This document shows positions 7,233 through 15,538 of a stretch of DNA of 64,000 bases, piece after piece. Numbering within the stretch: position 1 is the first letter of the stretch; each line of letters opens with the position of its first letter. Source of the DNA: Arcobacter acticola (GTDB lineage: Bacteria; Campylobacterota; Campylobacteria; Campylobacterales; Arcobacteraceae). Under the pieces are notes generated by a model, which did no database searches, was not told the DNA's origin, and saw nothing but the letters and a program-made list of their open reading frames with translations. Location of the stretch: NCBI RefSeq assembly GCF_013177675.1, contig NZ_CP042652.1, positions 2,604,001 through 2,668,000 of the forward strand, in the 5' to 3' direction. A program made the translations under genes and the position numbers.

Positions 7233-7857
7233 CTAAATACCCTTTACTCAAACTTACAATTCCACCAACAATAAATTGAACAGCAATGGCTCCTACAATT
7301 AAACCCATAAGTTTTGTAATAATATTTTGACCCGTAAGACCTAAATATTTTTTAATATAAATTGAGTTTTTTAAAATTAGATAAAAAACTAAAGCATTTA
7401 AACAAAAGGCCATTGAAATAGAAAACAGATCTAAGGCAGTTTGAGCTTGATGCTTAAAAATTATAATAGTAGTAAATAATCCTGTTCCAAAAGCAATTGG
7501 AATACCAAGGGGTATTACAGATAACTCTTCATTGTTTTTCTCATCTAAAGTATTATCATCTTTTGGTTTTGTTGTTCCATTTACCATAGAAATTGCCATT
7601 AAAATAAGAACAATACCACCCATTACTTTTAAAGAATTTTCATCAATACCAAAAAGTTTTAAAAGCATTTCACCTGAAATTAATACAACAAAAAAAGCAA
7701 TGATAATTGTAATGGTAGCTTTGTAAGCTACCTTATTTATTTGTGTTTTTGTAATATTTGGACTTAGTATTGATAAAGCAATTGCACTTATACCAATAGG
7801 GTCCAAAATAGCAAAAAAAGTAATCGATTGCTGTAAAAAAGTAGCTAAAGCATCCAC
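7225..7857 (-). CDS. MarC-family integral membrane protein
   Basis: 210 residues with six predicted membrane segments and the family signature FFAILDPIGISAIALSIL near the N-terminus, plus VMGGIVLILMAISMV in the middle. MarC proteins (UPF0056) have no settled function despite the name multiple antibiotic resistance. A charged loop (TTKPKDDNTLDEKNNEEL) joins the two three-helix halves. Placed one base after the ABC permease gene and overlapping the exporter gene. Confidence 0.9.
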   Translation of the reverse strand: MDALATFLQQSITFFAILDPIGISAIALSILSPNITKTQINKVAYKATITIIIAFFVVLISGEMLLKLFGIDENSLKVMGGIVLILMAISMVNGTTKPKDDNTLDEKNNEELSVIPLGIPIAFGTGLFTTIIIFKHQAQTALDLFSISMAFCLNALVFYLILKNSIYIKKYLGLTGQNIITKLMGLIVGAIAVQFIVGGIVSLSKGYLGA

Positions 7858-7858
7858 T

Positions 7859-8827
7859 TTAACTCATTCCACCTTTTTCAGCCATTCTTTTTTCTAATTT
7901 ATGTCCCACATAACTTAAAACTGAAGTAATTGATAGATAAACTAAAGCAATTACAATCCATGTTTCAAAGGGAGAGAAAGTGTTTGCAACTATTTCTTTT
8001 CCTACTTTTGTTAAATCAGTAATTGATATAACAGAAACTAAAGAAGAATCTTTTATAAGTGCAATCATTTCACCAACAAGTGTTGGTAATGCTCTTTTAA
8101 AAGCTTGAGGTAAGATAATATATCTCATAGCCTGAAATTTAGTTATTCCTAAAGAGTTTGCAGCTTCAAGTTGACCTTTGTCAATAGATTGAATTGCACC
8201 TCTTAAAATCTCCGCCATATAAGCCCCAAAGAAAATACCAAGAGCTAAAACCCCTGCTACAAATCTATCCAATTCAAATATATTTGCAACTATAAAATAG
8301 AATAAAAATATTTGTACAAGTAAAGGTGTTCCCCTTACAATGGTTATATAAACAGTAGCAATATCTTTTAAAAATTGATAGGAAGAAAGCTTCATAAAAG
8401 CTACTATTGTTCCCAGAATAAAAGTTAAGATTGCTGCAAAAAAAGAAATTTTTAGAGTAACCCAAAGACCATTTAAAATAGGTCCTGTTTTTTTCTGTGA
8501 TTTTGTAGCAATATAATCACCCTCGTAAACATCTTCACCTAATACGTAAGAAAATTTATATGAAGCATCTAAGTTAAGCTTTACTTTTTCATCACTATTT
8601 TCTAAATAGTAGATACCATCTTGGACAATTAATTTACCATTTGCAGGCGCTTCAACTGTTTTAGTTTCTGTATATACAAAATAATCAGGAATTGAGTTCC
8701 ACTTCCATATGTAATTCATATTTGATGCAGCAATATATAAAAAATATCCAACTGCTATATAAAAACATAGGGCAATTAAATGCCCTACATTTTTATTTTG
8801 TGCTAATGATTGATGCTTTTTTGCCAT
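7859..8827 (-). CDS. Polar amino acid ABC transporter permease (HisM/GlnP type) with extra N-terminal domain
   Basis: 322 residues. The C-terminal ~210 residues are a standard HisMQ-type permease with the coupling motif EAANSLGITKFQAMRYIILP and GAYMAEILRGAIQSI. Ahead of it lies an additional membrane segment (residues 15-35) and a periplasmic, beta-rich stretch of about 75 residues (VEAPANGKLIVQDGIYYLEN, EDVYEGDYIATKS), making it about 100 residues longer than ordinary members. It forms the channel with the solute-binding protein 3 bases upstream and the ATPase before that. One permease gene only, so the channel is probably a homodimer. Confidence 0.92.
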   Translation of the reverse strand: MAKKHQSLAQNKNVGHLIALCFYIAVGYFLYIAASNMNYIWKWNSIPDYFVYTETKTVEAPANGKLIVQDGIYYLENSDEKVKLNLDASYKFSYVLGEDVYEGDYIATKSQKKTGPILNGLWVTLKISFFAAILTFILGTIVAFMKLSSYQFLKDIATVYITIVRGTPLLVQIFLFYFIVANIFELDRFVAGVLALGIFFGAYMAEILRGAIQSIDKGQLEAANSLGITKFQAMRYIILPQAFKRALPTLVGEMIALIKDSSLVSVISITDLTKVGKEIVANTFSPFETWIVIALVYLSITSVLSYVGHKLEKRMAEKGGMS

Positions 8828-8830
8828 CTA

Positions 8831-9646
8831 TTATTGAACTCTTTGTAACCAGTCAGTTTCAACTAACCATTTTTGATATAACTCATCACTAAATCCAACA
8901 ACTTTATCTTCTTGAGCTTGTCTTAAGAAGTTATTTAACCAATTAAGGAAATCAGGATCACCTTTTCTAATAGCCCAACCTAATGGCTCATAAGTTAAAG
9001 GAGTATCTAAATGAACTAATTTATCTTTACCTTTATCACTCATAAATAATACATTGTAAGGTTGATCATAAACCATTGCAGCAGCTTTACCATTTAAAAC
9101 TTCAGCAGCAGCATCAGCTTCTGTTTCAAAAGTTACGATTTTTGCTTTTTTAAAGAATTTTTTAGTTGCAATTTCACCTGTAACTCCAAGTTTAGTAACA
9201 ATTGTATATTCAGGTTTATCTAAATCTTTTGCAGTTTTAATAGTATCTGCTAATTTTTTATCCATCATAACAGTTTGACCAACAACAATATAAGGATTAG
9301 CAAAATTAATTTGTAAATTTCTTTCTTGAGTAATAGTCATACCTGACATAATAATGTCAAATTTATCAGTAATAAGACCTGCAATAATTCCATCCCATGA
9401 AGTTGGAACTAGTGTTAACTTAACACCCATATCTTTAGCCATTTTTCTAGCCATGTCAACATCATAACCTATGATATTACCTTTTTTGTCTTTCATTTCA
9501 AAAGGCATGTAACCAGGTTCCATACCAACTCTTAATTCACCACTTTGAATAATTTTATTCAATGTTGAATTCTTCCATAAATCTAAATCTGCTGCAAACA
9601 TATTTAATGTTGCAAAAGCCAAAAATGCCATAACTAATTTTTTCAT
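8831..9646 (-). CDS. Periplasmic amino acid-binding protein of ABC importer
   Basis: 271 residues with a signal peptide (MKKLVMAFLAFATLNMFA, cleavage before ADL). The mature part is a SBP_bac_3 fold: ELRVGMEPGYMPFEMKD, IIGYDVDMARKMAKDMGV, FDIIMSGMTITQERNLQINF. These motifs are typical of glutamine/histidine/cystine binders; the ligand is not identifiable by eye. A TCTCC-complementary ribosome site (AAGGAGAAAAGT) precedes the ATG, suggesting strong translation. Works with the permease and ATPase genes on either side. Confidence 0.93.
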   Translation of the reverse strand: MKKLVMAFLAFATLNMFAADLDLWKNSTLNKIIQSGELRVGMEPGYMPFEMKDKKGNIIGYDVDMARKMAKDMGVKLTLVPTSWDGIIAGLITDKFDIIMSGMTITQERNLQINFANPYIVVGQTVMMDKKLADTIKTAKDLDKPEYTIVTKLGVTGEIATKKFFKKAKIVTFETEADAAAEVLNGKAAAMVYDQPYNVLFMSDKGKDKLVHLDTPLTYEPLGWAIRKGDPDFLNWLNNFLRQAQEDKVVGFSDELYQKWLVETDWLQRVQ

Positions 9647-9675
9647 ACTTTTCTCCTTGTTTTTAAATTAAATTA

Positions 9676-10416
9676 TTAATGTGTCAAAATTTCATTTAGA
9701 AATTTCTTTGCTCTATCACTTGAAGGATTATTAAAAAACTCTTCAGGTGTGTTTTCTTCAATAATTACACCATGATCCATAAATACAATTCTATGCCCAA
9801 CCTCTTTTGCAAATCCCATTTCATGAGTTACACACACTATAGTAAAGTTTTCATGTGCTAAATCTTTCATAACTGAAAGTACATCACCAATAGTTTCAGG
9901 ATCAAGTGCTGATGTAGGCTCATCAAAAAGAATGATTTTTGGCTTCATTGCCAATGATCTTGCTATTGCAACCCTTTGTTTTTGACCACCACTTAAATCA
10001 GCAGGATAAGAATTAGCTTTATCTGCAAGTTTTACTTTTTCAAGTAAATCCATAGCTATTTGTTTAACTTCTTTTTTATTCATATTTTTTACTAGTGTAG
10101 GTGCAATTGTAATATTCTCTAAAATAGTTAAATGAGGGAAAAGGTTAAAATGCTGAAATACCATACCAACTTCGCTTCTAATTGCTTGAAGATTTTTTTT
10201 ACTAGCATGAATATCTATATTATCAACAATAATATCACCATCATCTATATCTTCAAGTCCATTTATACATCGAATAAGTGTAGATTTACCAGAACCACTT
10301 GGTCCACAAACTACAACTATTTCACCTTTTTTTACACTAAAATCTATATTCTTTAAAACATGGAAGTCATCATAGAATTTATTTATTTTAGTCATCGAAA
10401 TTATATTATCTGTCAT
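9676..10416 (-). CDS. Polar amino acid ABC transporter ATPase (GlnQ/HisP type)
   Basis: 246 residues. Walker [13 protein letters not shown]-loop [12 protein letters not shown], signature [16 protein letters not shown], Walker [15 protein letters not shown] and the H-loop VTHEM are all intact, and the HFNLFPH/TSALDPE forms are typical of the polar amino acid subfamily. It powers uptake by the two downstream components. It is the first gene of the seven-gene minus-strand run; its promoter must lie in 10417-10534, divergent from the DMT transporter. Confidence 0.95.
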   Translation of the reverse strand: MTDNIISMTKINKFYDDFHVLKNIDFSVKKGEIVVVCGPSGSGKSTLIRCINGLEDIDDGDIIVDNIDIHASKKNLQAIRSEVGMVFQHFNLFPHLTILENITIAPTLVKNMNKKEVKQIAMDLLEKVKLADKANSYPADLSGGQKQRVAIARSLAMKPKIILFDEPTSALDPETIGDVLSVMKDLAHENFTIVCVTHEMGFAKEVGHRIVFMDHGVIIEENTPEEFFNNPSSDRAKKFLNEILTH

Positions 10417-10534
10417 TTACACTCTTTTTTATTTGCTAAACATTAATCATACTAAAGTTTTCTTTAATTTTTTATATCACAATGTTATAATTTATATACA
10501 ATTTATATATAATCTCTTATATTAATTAATATGA

Positions 10535-10540
10535 TATAAT
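10535..10540 (+). promoter_or_regulatory. -10 element of the DMT transporter gene
   Basis: TATAAT, 26 bases before the TTG start, giving a leader of roughly 20 bases. No convincing -35 is visible, which is usual for Campylobacterota promoters. Confidence 0.5.
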
Positions 10541-10566
10541 TTCCGCTTTTATTTTAAAGGAATATT

Positions 10567-11454
10567 TTGAGATCAAAATTATATGAATTAAGAGCAGATT
10601 TATTACTTTTATCTGTGGCCATTGCTTGGGGTGTTACATTTTTAATGGTTCAAGATGCCATAAACTCAACTCCTGTTTACGCTTTCTTATTTTTTAGATT
10701 CGGCATTGCATCAATTTTAATGTTTTTTATAGCTTATAAATATTTAAACCAAATAAACAAAAGAACTATTTTTTATGGTGTGATATTAGGAACATTTCTA
10801 TTCTCAGCTTTTGCTACGCAAACTTTTGGACTTTTATATACAAAAAGTTCTATTGTTGCATTTATCACAGGATTAAATGTTATTTTTGTTCCATTTTTAG
10901 CTTATCTGATTTTTAAAGATCATATATCAAAAAAAGTTTTCATTGCTGCAATTGTAGCTGTTATTGGTCTTTATTCACTTACTATGTCTGGAACTTTGAC
11001 TGTTGGAATTGGAGAATTTCTTACTTTAATATGTGCATTCCTATTTGCTCTTCAAATAATATATACAGGGAAATTTTCAAAAGAGGTAAATGTATTTTTA
11101 TTAGTACTATTTCAACTAATAACCGTTACGATTTTATCTTTAATTTTTTCATTAAGTTTAGATGATGTTACTTTTAATCTATCTTATGATTATGCATTTT
11201 TTAAAGCTGTATTAATAACAGCTATATTTGCAACTGTTTATGCTTTTTTAATTCAAACATATATGCAACAATTCACAACTGCTAGTAAAACAGCCATTAT
11301 TTTTGCAATGGAACCCGTAAGTGCAGCTATATTTGCATACTTTATGATTTCTGAAACATTAACTTCTATTCAATTAAGTGGTGCTGTATTAATTGTTCTT
11401 GCAACTATAATTGCTGAAGTCAAATTTAAAAGAAAACTCAAACATACTTTATAG
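10567..11454 (+). CDS. DMT superfamily (EamA) transporter
   Basis: 295 residues with ten hydrophobic segments forming two EamA repeats (LLSVAIAWGVTFLMVQD, FLFFRFGIASILMFF; second half FAMEPVSAAIFAYFMISETL). Such proteins export small metabolites, often amino acids; the substrate is unknown. The start is TTG at 10567, supported by AAAGGA eight bases upstream and by the family start (ELRADLLLLSVAIAWG). Its end overlaps the convergent AraC-type gene by 17 bases. Confidence 0.9.
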   Translation: MRSKLYELRADLLLLSVAIAWGVTFLMVQDAINSTPVYAFLFFRFGIASILMFFIAYKYLNQINKRTIFYGVILGTFLFSAFATQTFGLLYTKSSIVAFITGLNVIFVPFLAYLIFKDHISKKVFIAAIVAVIGLYSLTMSGTLTVGIGEFLTLICAFLFALQIIYTGKFSKEVNVFLLVLFQLITVTILSLIFSLSLDDVTFNLSYDYAFFKAVLITAIFATVYAFLIQTYMQQFTTASKTAIIFAMEPVSAAIFAYFMISETLTSIQLSGAVLIVLATIIAEVKFKRKLKHTL

Positions 11455-12328
11455 GTAAATAATAATCTAAGATAAACTCTTCATCACTACTTAGAAAATG
11501 ATTTTTGTAATAAATAGTGTATGAAGGGTTTGTTGTTGTCTCATATCCACTTTCTATCAACCATGTATGATAAACCCATTGAATAAGCTTTATTACATCT
11601 CCATATTTGCCTCTTAAAGAAAACTTTGCATAAATACCTTTAGGAATATTAAGTGTAGGCAAAGATAGATTTTCTAAAGATCCATTTTCATTTTCAAGAA
11701 CAATCATTGCAATATACTGACACTCTTCAAGGGGAGTGATAATTGGATTATCATGGTGTAATGCCATTTGTTTATAATCTTTTAAATCATTTGTATAAAT
11801 CCAAGTTTGAAGTTTCTGCCACGTTTTTTTAATACTTATATCATAACCTTGGTGTCTAATATAATATGCTTTTAGTTCAGGCATTTTTACAATACTTGGT
11901 TCTATTTTTGAGAAATCTATATTTTTATCTATTAAATTATTTGGGTTTAATATTTTTTCAACTATTTTATTTGAATACTCTTTGTAACCTCCACTTTTCC
12001 ACATTTTAGGAGTCATAATAAATCTTTCTTTAAAGGCCCGTAGAAAAGAAGTTTGTGAACTATACCCTGTCATATTTGCTATATCTGTAATAGTAGAGTA
12101 TTTATTTGTAATCAATAAATTTGATGCTTTTTGTAATCTAATTGATTTTATACTTTCATAGATGTTTTTCCCAAACTCATCTTTAAAAATTCTATGCAAA
12201 TGAAACTTGCTAATATTCAACTCAATACTTAAATCATCAATGTTAATATCAGTATCTATATATTTATAAATATAATTCATAGCATCATTAGCAATTTTTG
12301 TTCTTTTTTCATAGGTATTTTTCTTCAT
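11438..12328 (-). CDS. AraC-family regulator with GyrI-like effector domain
   Basis: 296 residues from the ATG at 12328. Residues 15-110 hold two helix-turn-helix motifs (IDDLSIELNISKFHLHRIFK and ITDIANMTGYSSQTSFLRAFK); from about residue 130 the protein continues as a GyrI-like small-molecule-binding domain (VKMPELKAYYIRHQGYD), the Rob/BmrR-type arrangement. The frame is open further upstream to 12430, but that stretch (IIANFVYFICYN) is not like the family. A TATAAT at 12335-12340 leaves almost no leader before this ATG. It is divergent from the aminotransferase and convergent with the DMT transporter, either of which may be its target. Confidence 0.88.
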   Translation of the reverse strand: MKKNTYEKRTKIANDAMNYIYKYIDTDINIDDLSIELNISKFHLHRIFKDEFGKNIYESIKSIRLQKASNLLITNKYSTITDIANMTGYSSQTSFLRAFKERFIMTPKMWKSGGYKEYSNKIVEKILNPNNLIDKNIDFSKIEPSIVKMPELKAYYIRHQGYDISIKKTWQKLQTWIYTNDLKDYKQMALHHDNPIITPLEECQYIAMIVLENENGSLENLSLPTLNIPKGIYAKFSLRGKYGDVIKLIQWVYHTWLIESGYETTTNPSYTIYYKNHFLSSDEEFILDYYLPIKYV

Positions 12329-12334
12329 AAGTAA

Positions 12335-12340
12335 ATTATA
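12335..12340 (-). promoter_or_regulatory. -10 element of the AraC-type gene, implying a leaderless mRNA
   Basis: TATAAT on the minus strand ends 6 bases before the ATG at 12328, so the transcript would begin at or next to the start codon. There is no Shine-Dalgarno sequence. Confidence 0.4.
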
Positions 12341-12445
12341 GCAAATAAAATAAACAAAATTAGCAATAATAGATAATAAAGTGTGCATTTTTTGTAAAGA
12401 GTTAAAAACAAAATTGATGTATGCTATCACAAAAAAAGGATATGT

Positions 12446-13549
12446 ATGAAACGATCATTTATTAGAGAAATCCTTGAATCAATTGATGAGACAACAATCT
12501 CATTTGCAGGTGGACTGCCAAGTGAAAAGTTATTCCCTGTAGAAGATATAAAAACAGCAACTATGAAGATATTTGATAATCCAAAAGTATTTCAATATGG
12601 AGTTAGTAATGGAATAGCAGAGTTAAGAGAAAAAATAGCTGCTAGATATACAAAAGAAGGCTTTCCTACAAGAAAAGACAATATTCTAATTACTACAGGA
12701 AGCCAACAGGGTATGTATATTCTTGCTAAGTATTTTGAGAGTAAAGATATTACTATTGAAGAGCCTTCATATTTGGGAGCTATGAATATTTTTAGATTAA
12801 ATCATCTGAATATGAAAGGTGTAGAACTTGAGAATAATGGTGTTAATATTGAAAAATTTAATGAAAGTTTTAAAGAGACAAAATTAGCATACTTAATTCC
12901 GGATTTTCAAAATCCATCTGCAAGAACTTATAGTGATGAAAAAAGAGAGCAAATAGCAAGAATTGTTAGTGAAGAAGATGGAATTTTAATAGAAGATAGT
13001 CCATATAGTGAGCTATTTTTTGATAAAAAAAATACAAGTATTAGTGTAAAAATTCCAAAAAATTCATTTCATTTAGGATCTTTTTCTAAAACATTAGTTC
13101 CAAGTCTTAGAATTGGTTGGATTAGAGCTGATGAGAAATTACTTCAATCTTTAATGATTATAAAAGAAAGCATTGATTTACACTCATGTGGAATTTCTCA
13201 ATATATTTTAAATGAGTATTTAAAAGATGAAGAAAAATATGAAAAACATCTTCAAGATATTAGAGATGATTATGAGAAAAAAGCAAACTTCTTTTGTGAG
13301 CAATTAGATAAGTATCTTCCTGAATTTAAATATGAAAAACCAAAAGGTGGAATGTTTTTATATGGAAGTTTTGAAGGAATAGACTCTTTTGCATTAGTTC
13401 AAAAATGTATAGAGAAAAAAGTTGTTTATGTTCCTGGAAATCAATTTTATATAGATAAAGTTCCAAATGGAGAAATTAGATTTAACTACACTCACTCTAC
13501 TTTTGAGCAAATAGAAAAAGGTATTCAATTAATCAAAAGTTGTTTATAA
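12446..13549 (+). CDS. PLP-dependent class I/II aminotransferase (2-aminoadipate/MocR-domain type)
   Basis: 367 residues, fold type I. Visible landmarks: FAGGLPSEKLFP at the N-terminus, YGVSNGIAELREKIAARY, ITTGSQQGMYILAKYF, EEPSYLGAMNIF, and the PLP-lysine in LGSFSKTLVPSLRIGWIRA. This subfamily includes 2-aminoadipate, kynurenine and branched-chain transaminases and has no DNA-binding domain here. AAAGGA stands five bases before the ATG. A hairpin terminator follows at 13548. Located opposite the AraC-type gene, which could control it. Confidence 0.9.
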   Translation: MKRSFIREILESIDETTISFAGGLPSEKLFPVEDIKTATMKIFDNPKVFQYGVSNGIAELREKIAARYTKEGFPTRKDNILITTGSQQGMYILAKYFESKDITIEEPSYLGAMNIFRLNHLNMKGVELENNGVNIEKFNESFKETKLAYLIPDFQNPSARTYSDEKREQIARIVSEEDGILIEDSPYSELFFDKKNTSISVKIPKNSFHLGSFSKTLVPSLRIGWIRADEKLLQSLMIIKESIDLHSCGISQYILNEYLKDEEKYEKHLQDIRDDYEKKANFFCEQLDKYLPEFKYEKPKGGMFLYGSFEGIDSFALVQKCIEKKVVYVPGNQFYIDKVPNGEIRFNYTHSTFEQIEKGIQLIKSCL

Positions 13550-13570
13550 AAAAGGCATTTGACCTTTTTT
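13548..13570. terminator. Bidirectional terminator between aminotransferase and DUF5718 genes
   Basis: AAAAAAGG / CCTTTTTT arms with a 7-base loop; the symmetry gives a U-tract in both directions for the two convergent genes. Confidence 0.6.
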
Positions 13571-14260
13571 ATATTAAACAATAAGCTGATATAACTTAGA
13601 GCACTCAGGTAGTTTAGTATTTGAATCTATATTATTAATGATATTTTGATGAGAATATACCCGTGCATTGTACACATAAATAAAAAGCTCATCACCTTTT
13701 TTTAAAAAGTTTCTTTTTCCAAATTCACTATAAGCTGTCGCACCTGCAGCTATTAGCATACCTTTTGCATCTTTAGCATTTTTCATAAATTGACCTAATT
13801 CTTCTAAAGGTCCACAATCTTCTTGTGTATTAAACTTATTAATCATCCAATCTTTTAATTGAGTAAAAAAATATGAATATGACTTAACAGCTGAGATTGT
13901 TCCATAATTATGAATTTTACCATCCCTTTTAATAAAAGAAGAAAGGTGATATTTACTTAAAATCCCAGTTTCACTAAAATTATCAATTTCTATAAAATCT
14001 GTTGATATTCCTTTTGTATTTATTCCCCAATTTTTCTTTGTACTTAATTTATTCCCATCTTGAAATCTAAGAGAGCAATCATTAAAAGCAGAAAAATATC
14101 TAGGAATAATATCTATTACTTTTTCATTTTCATATACAAAATCACAAATCAACGCAACTTCTGGTTCTGCTTGTAATTTATCAGATTCTCTATTATGTGT
14201 AGAGAGCACATCATAAGAAATTGGATATGTTCCTAAAAAAGAATCATGACCTTTTATATA

Positions 14261-14287
14261 TTACTCCCCCAATAAACAGAGCTAATT
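14261..14287. repeat. Left terminal inverted repeat of IS copy 1
   Basis: 27 bases starting TTACTCCCCCAATAAAC, matching the right end at 22 of 27 positions. Confidence 0.85.
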
Positions 14288-14290
14288 TCA

Positions 14291-15349
14291 TTAGCTAGCA
14301 TATTTCACACTTTGATGTTGAAAAAAGTTAGCTATTTTTTGTGGATTCTTTTGTAAACTCTCCATATAATTTTGTGTGTTTTCTTTTAGTTCTTTTTGAT
14401 TTTTTGGCAATCCATTTTTATGTACATTACTCTTATAATCTTGATTCAAATATTCATCAGGATTAAATTCTGGAGAATATGGTGGAAGATAAAATAATTT
14501 GATTTTATCTTTATGCTTTTCTTCCCAAGCTTTTACTAATTTAGCATGATGTACTCTTAGGTTATCTACTATCATAAATACTTTTTTATCATTTGATTTT
14601 ATTACTTTTTCTAAAAAATCTATAAAATTATCTGTAGCTATTGAATCATCATACAATGCAAACATTGATTTACCTGTATTAGTAATGGCTGATATCATAT
14701 TCACTTTAAATTTTCTAGCTGTATGGGTAAGAATAGGTTTTATTTTACTTCCTATTGGAGCATATCCTTTTAAATTTGATGGCATTGATACACAAGCAGT
14801 CTCATCGGCCCACCAAATATCTGCATTATTTATTTTTGCTTCTTTTTTGATTTGTGGATATGTTTCTTCCAACCAAGCTTTAGTTGCACTATCTTTTCTT
14901 TCATAAGCTCTTTTTATTGGTTTTTTCGAAGTAAATTGCCATTTTGCAAGATAATCTCCAACTGTTGATATTGGCATATCAATATCTACTACTCTTAGAA
15001 TTAACTGTTTTACAGCTTCTCTTGTCCACAAAGCAAACTTAAACTTTAATTGTTCTGGGGTTGTATCTATAAGCATTCGGATGATTTTTTCCTCTTGTTC
15101 ATCGCTAAGTCTCTTACCAGACTTTTTAGGACGACCAGTTTTTTGAACTTTAAGTGCTTTTTGACCATCTTTTTTATATTTGCTATACCATCTTGATGTT
15201 GTGATTTTTGACAAACCTAATATTGCAGCTGTTTCAAGATTACTTATACCACTCTCTCTTAATTTGATTGCTCTATCTCTGAGATACTGTAATGTATTTG
15301 AATCCACTTTTCTCGCATCATTTTTTTCTAATTTATTTACTTTTTCCAT
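14291..15349 (-). CDS. IS630-family DDE transposase, copy 1
   Basis: 352 residues. An N-terminal helix-turn-helix region (ETAAILGLSKITTSRWYSKY, then GRPKK) is followed by a DDE catalytic core with D182 (WWADETA), D262 (MIVDNLRVHH) and E299 (YSPEFNPDEYLNQD). The YSPEFNPDE block is characteristic of IS630. No frameshift or stop is present, so it looks active. A TATAAT sits 5 bases ahead of the ATG and a palindrome just upstream (15361-15372). It differs from copy 2 by V4I, E32D, Q166K, R212K and S-to-N near residue 329. Confidence 0.95.
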   Translation of the reverse strand: MEKVNKLEKNDARKVDSNTLQYLRDRAIKLRESGISNLETAAILGLSKITTSRWYSKYKKDGQKALKVQKTGRPKKSGKRLSDEQEEKIIRMLIDTTPEQLKFKFALWTREAVKQLILRVVDIDMPISTVGDYLAKWQFTSKKPIKRAYERKDSATKAWLEETYPQIKKEAKINNADIWWADETACVSMPSNLKGYAPIGSKIKPILTHTARKFKVNMISAITNTGKSMFALYDDSIATDNFIDFLEKVIKSNDKKVFMIVDNLRVHHAKLVKAWEEKHKDKIKLFYLPPYSPEFNPDEYLNQDYKSNVHKNGLPKNQKELKENTQNYMESLQKNPQKIANFFQHQSVKYAS

Positions 15350-15354
15350 TTCAA

Positions 15355-15372
15355 ATTATAGCTAAATTTAGC
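15355..15372 (-). promoter_or_regulatory. Transposase -10 element and adjoining palindrome
   Basis: TATAAT (15355-15360) only 5 bases before the transposase ATG, abutting the perfect palindrome GCTAAATTTAGC (15361-15372). The arrangement is repeated in copy 2 (32752-32769). Confidence 0.5.
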
Positions 15373-15376
15373 ATAT

Positions 15377-15403
15377 AATTAGTTTAGTTTATCGGTGGAG
15401 TAA
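15377..15403. repeat. Right terminal inverted repeat of IS copy 1
   Basis: 27 bases ending GGTGGAGTAA; reverse complement starts TTACTCCACCGATAAAC. Confidence 0.85.
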
Positions 15404-15538
15404 TAAAAAGGGAATAAACCTTTTGGAGCATTTTTGTCTTCAGTTTTAATTACTGAAAATTCATCCGCTTCTCCTGCTTCTCCTAAGTGACCTGCAAAGT
15501 TGCCAGCAACTGCAAAACCTAAATAATCTTTTAAATCA

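Larger units (their letters stand above)
14261..15403 (-). mobile_element. IS630-family insertion sequence, copy 1
   Basis: 1143 bases bounded by inverted repeats that begin TTACTCC, flanked by a duplicated TA (14259-14260 and 15404-15405), the standard IS630/Tc1 target. One transposase gene fills it. Element limits were set by requiring both this site and the second copy to restore their host gene's frame, and both do so exactly. Copy 2 (31658-32800) has the same length and orientation and its transposase differs at only 5 of 352 residues. Confidence 0.92.

Noticed and set aside
12329-12430. Extended N-terminus of the AraC-type regulator
   Set aside because: The added stretch is hydrophobic and unlike AraC proteins, and it contains the -10 element of the shorter form.
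13574-14209. A separate intact gene starting at 14209
   Set aside because: Its frame continues upstream to the IS and joins the N-terminal part of DUF5718 beyond it, so it is only the 3' fragment.
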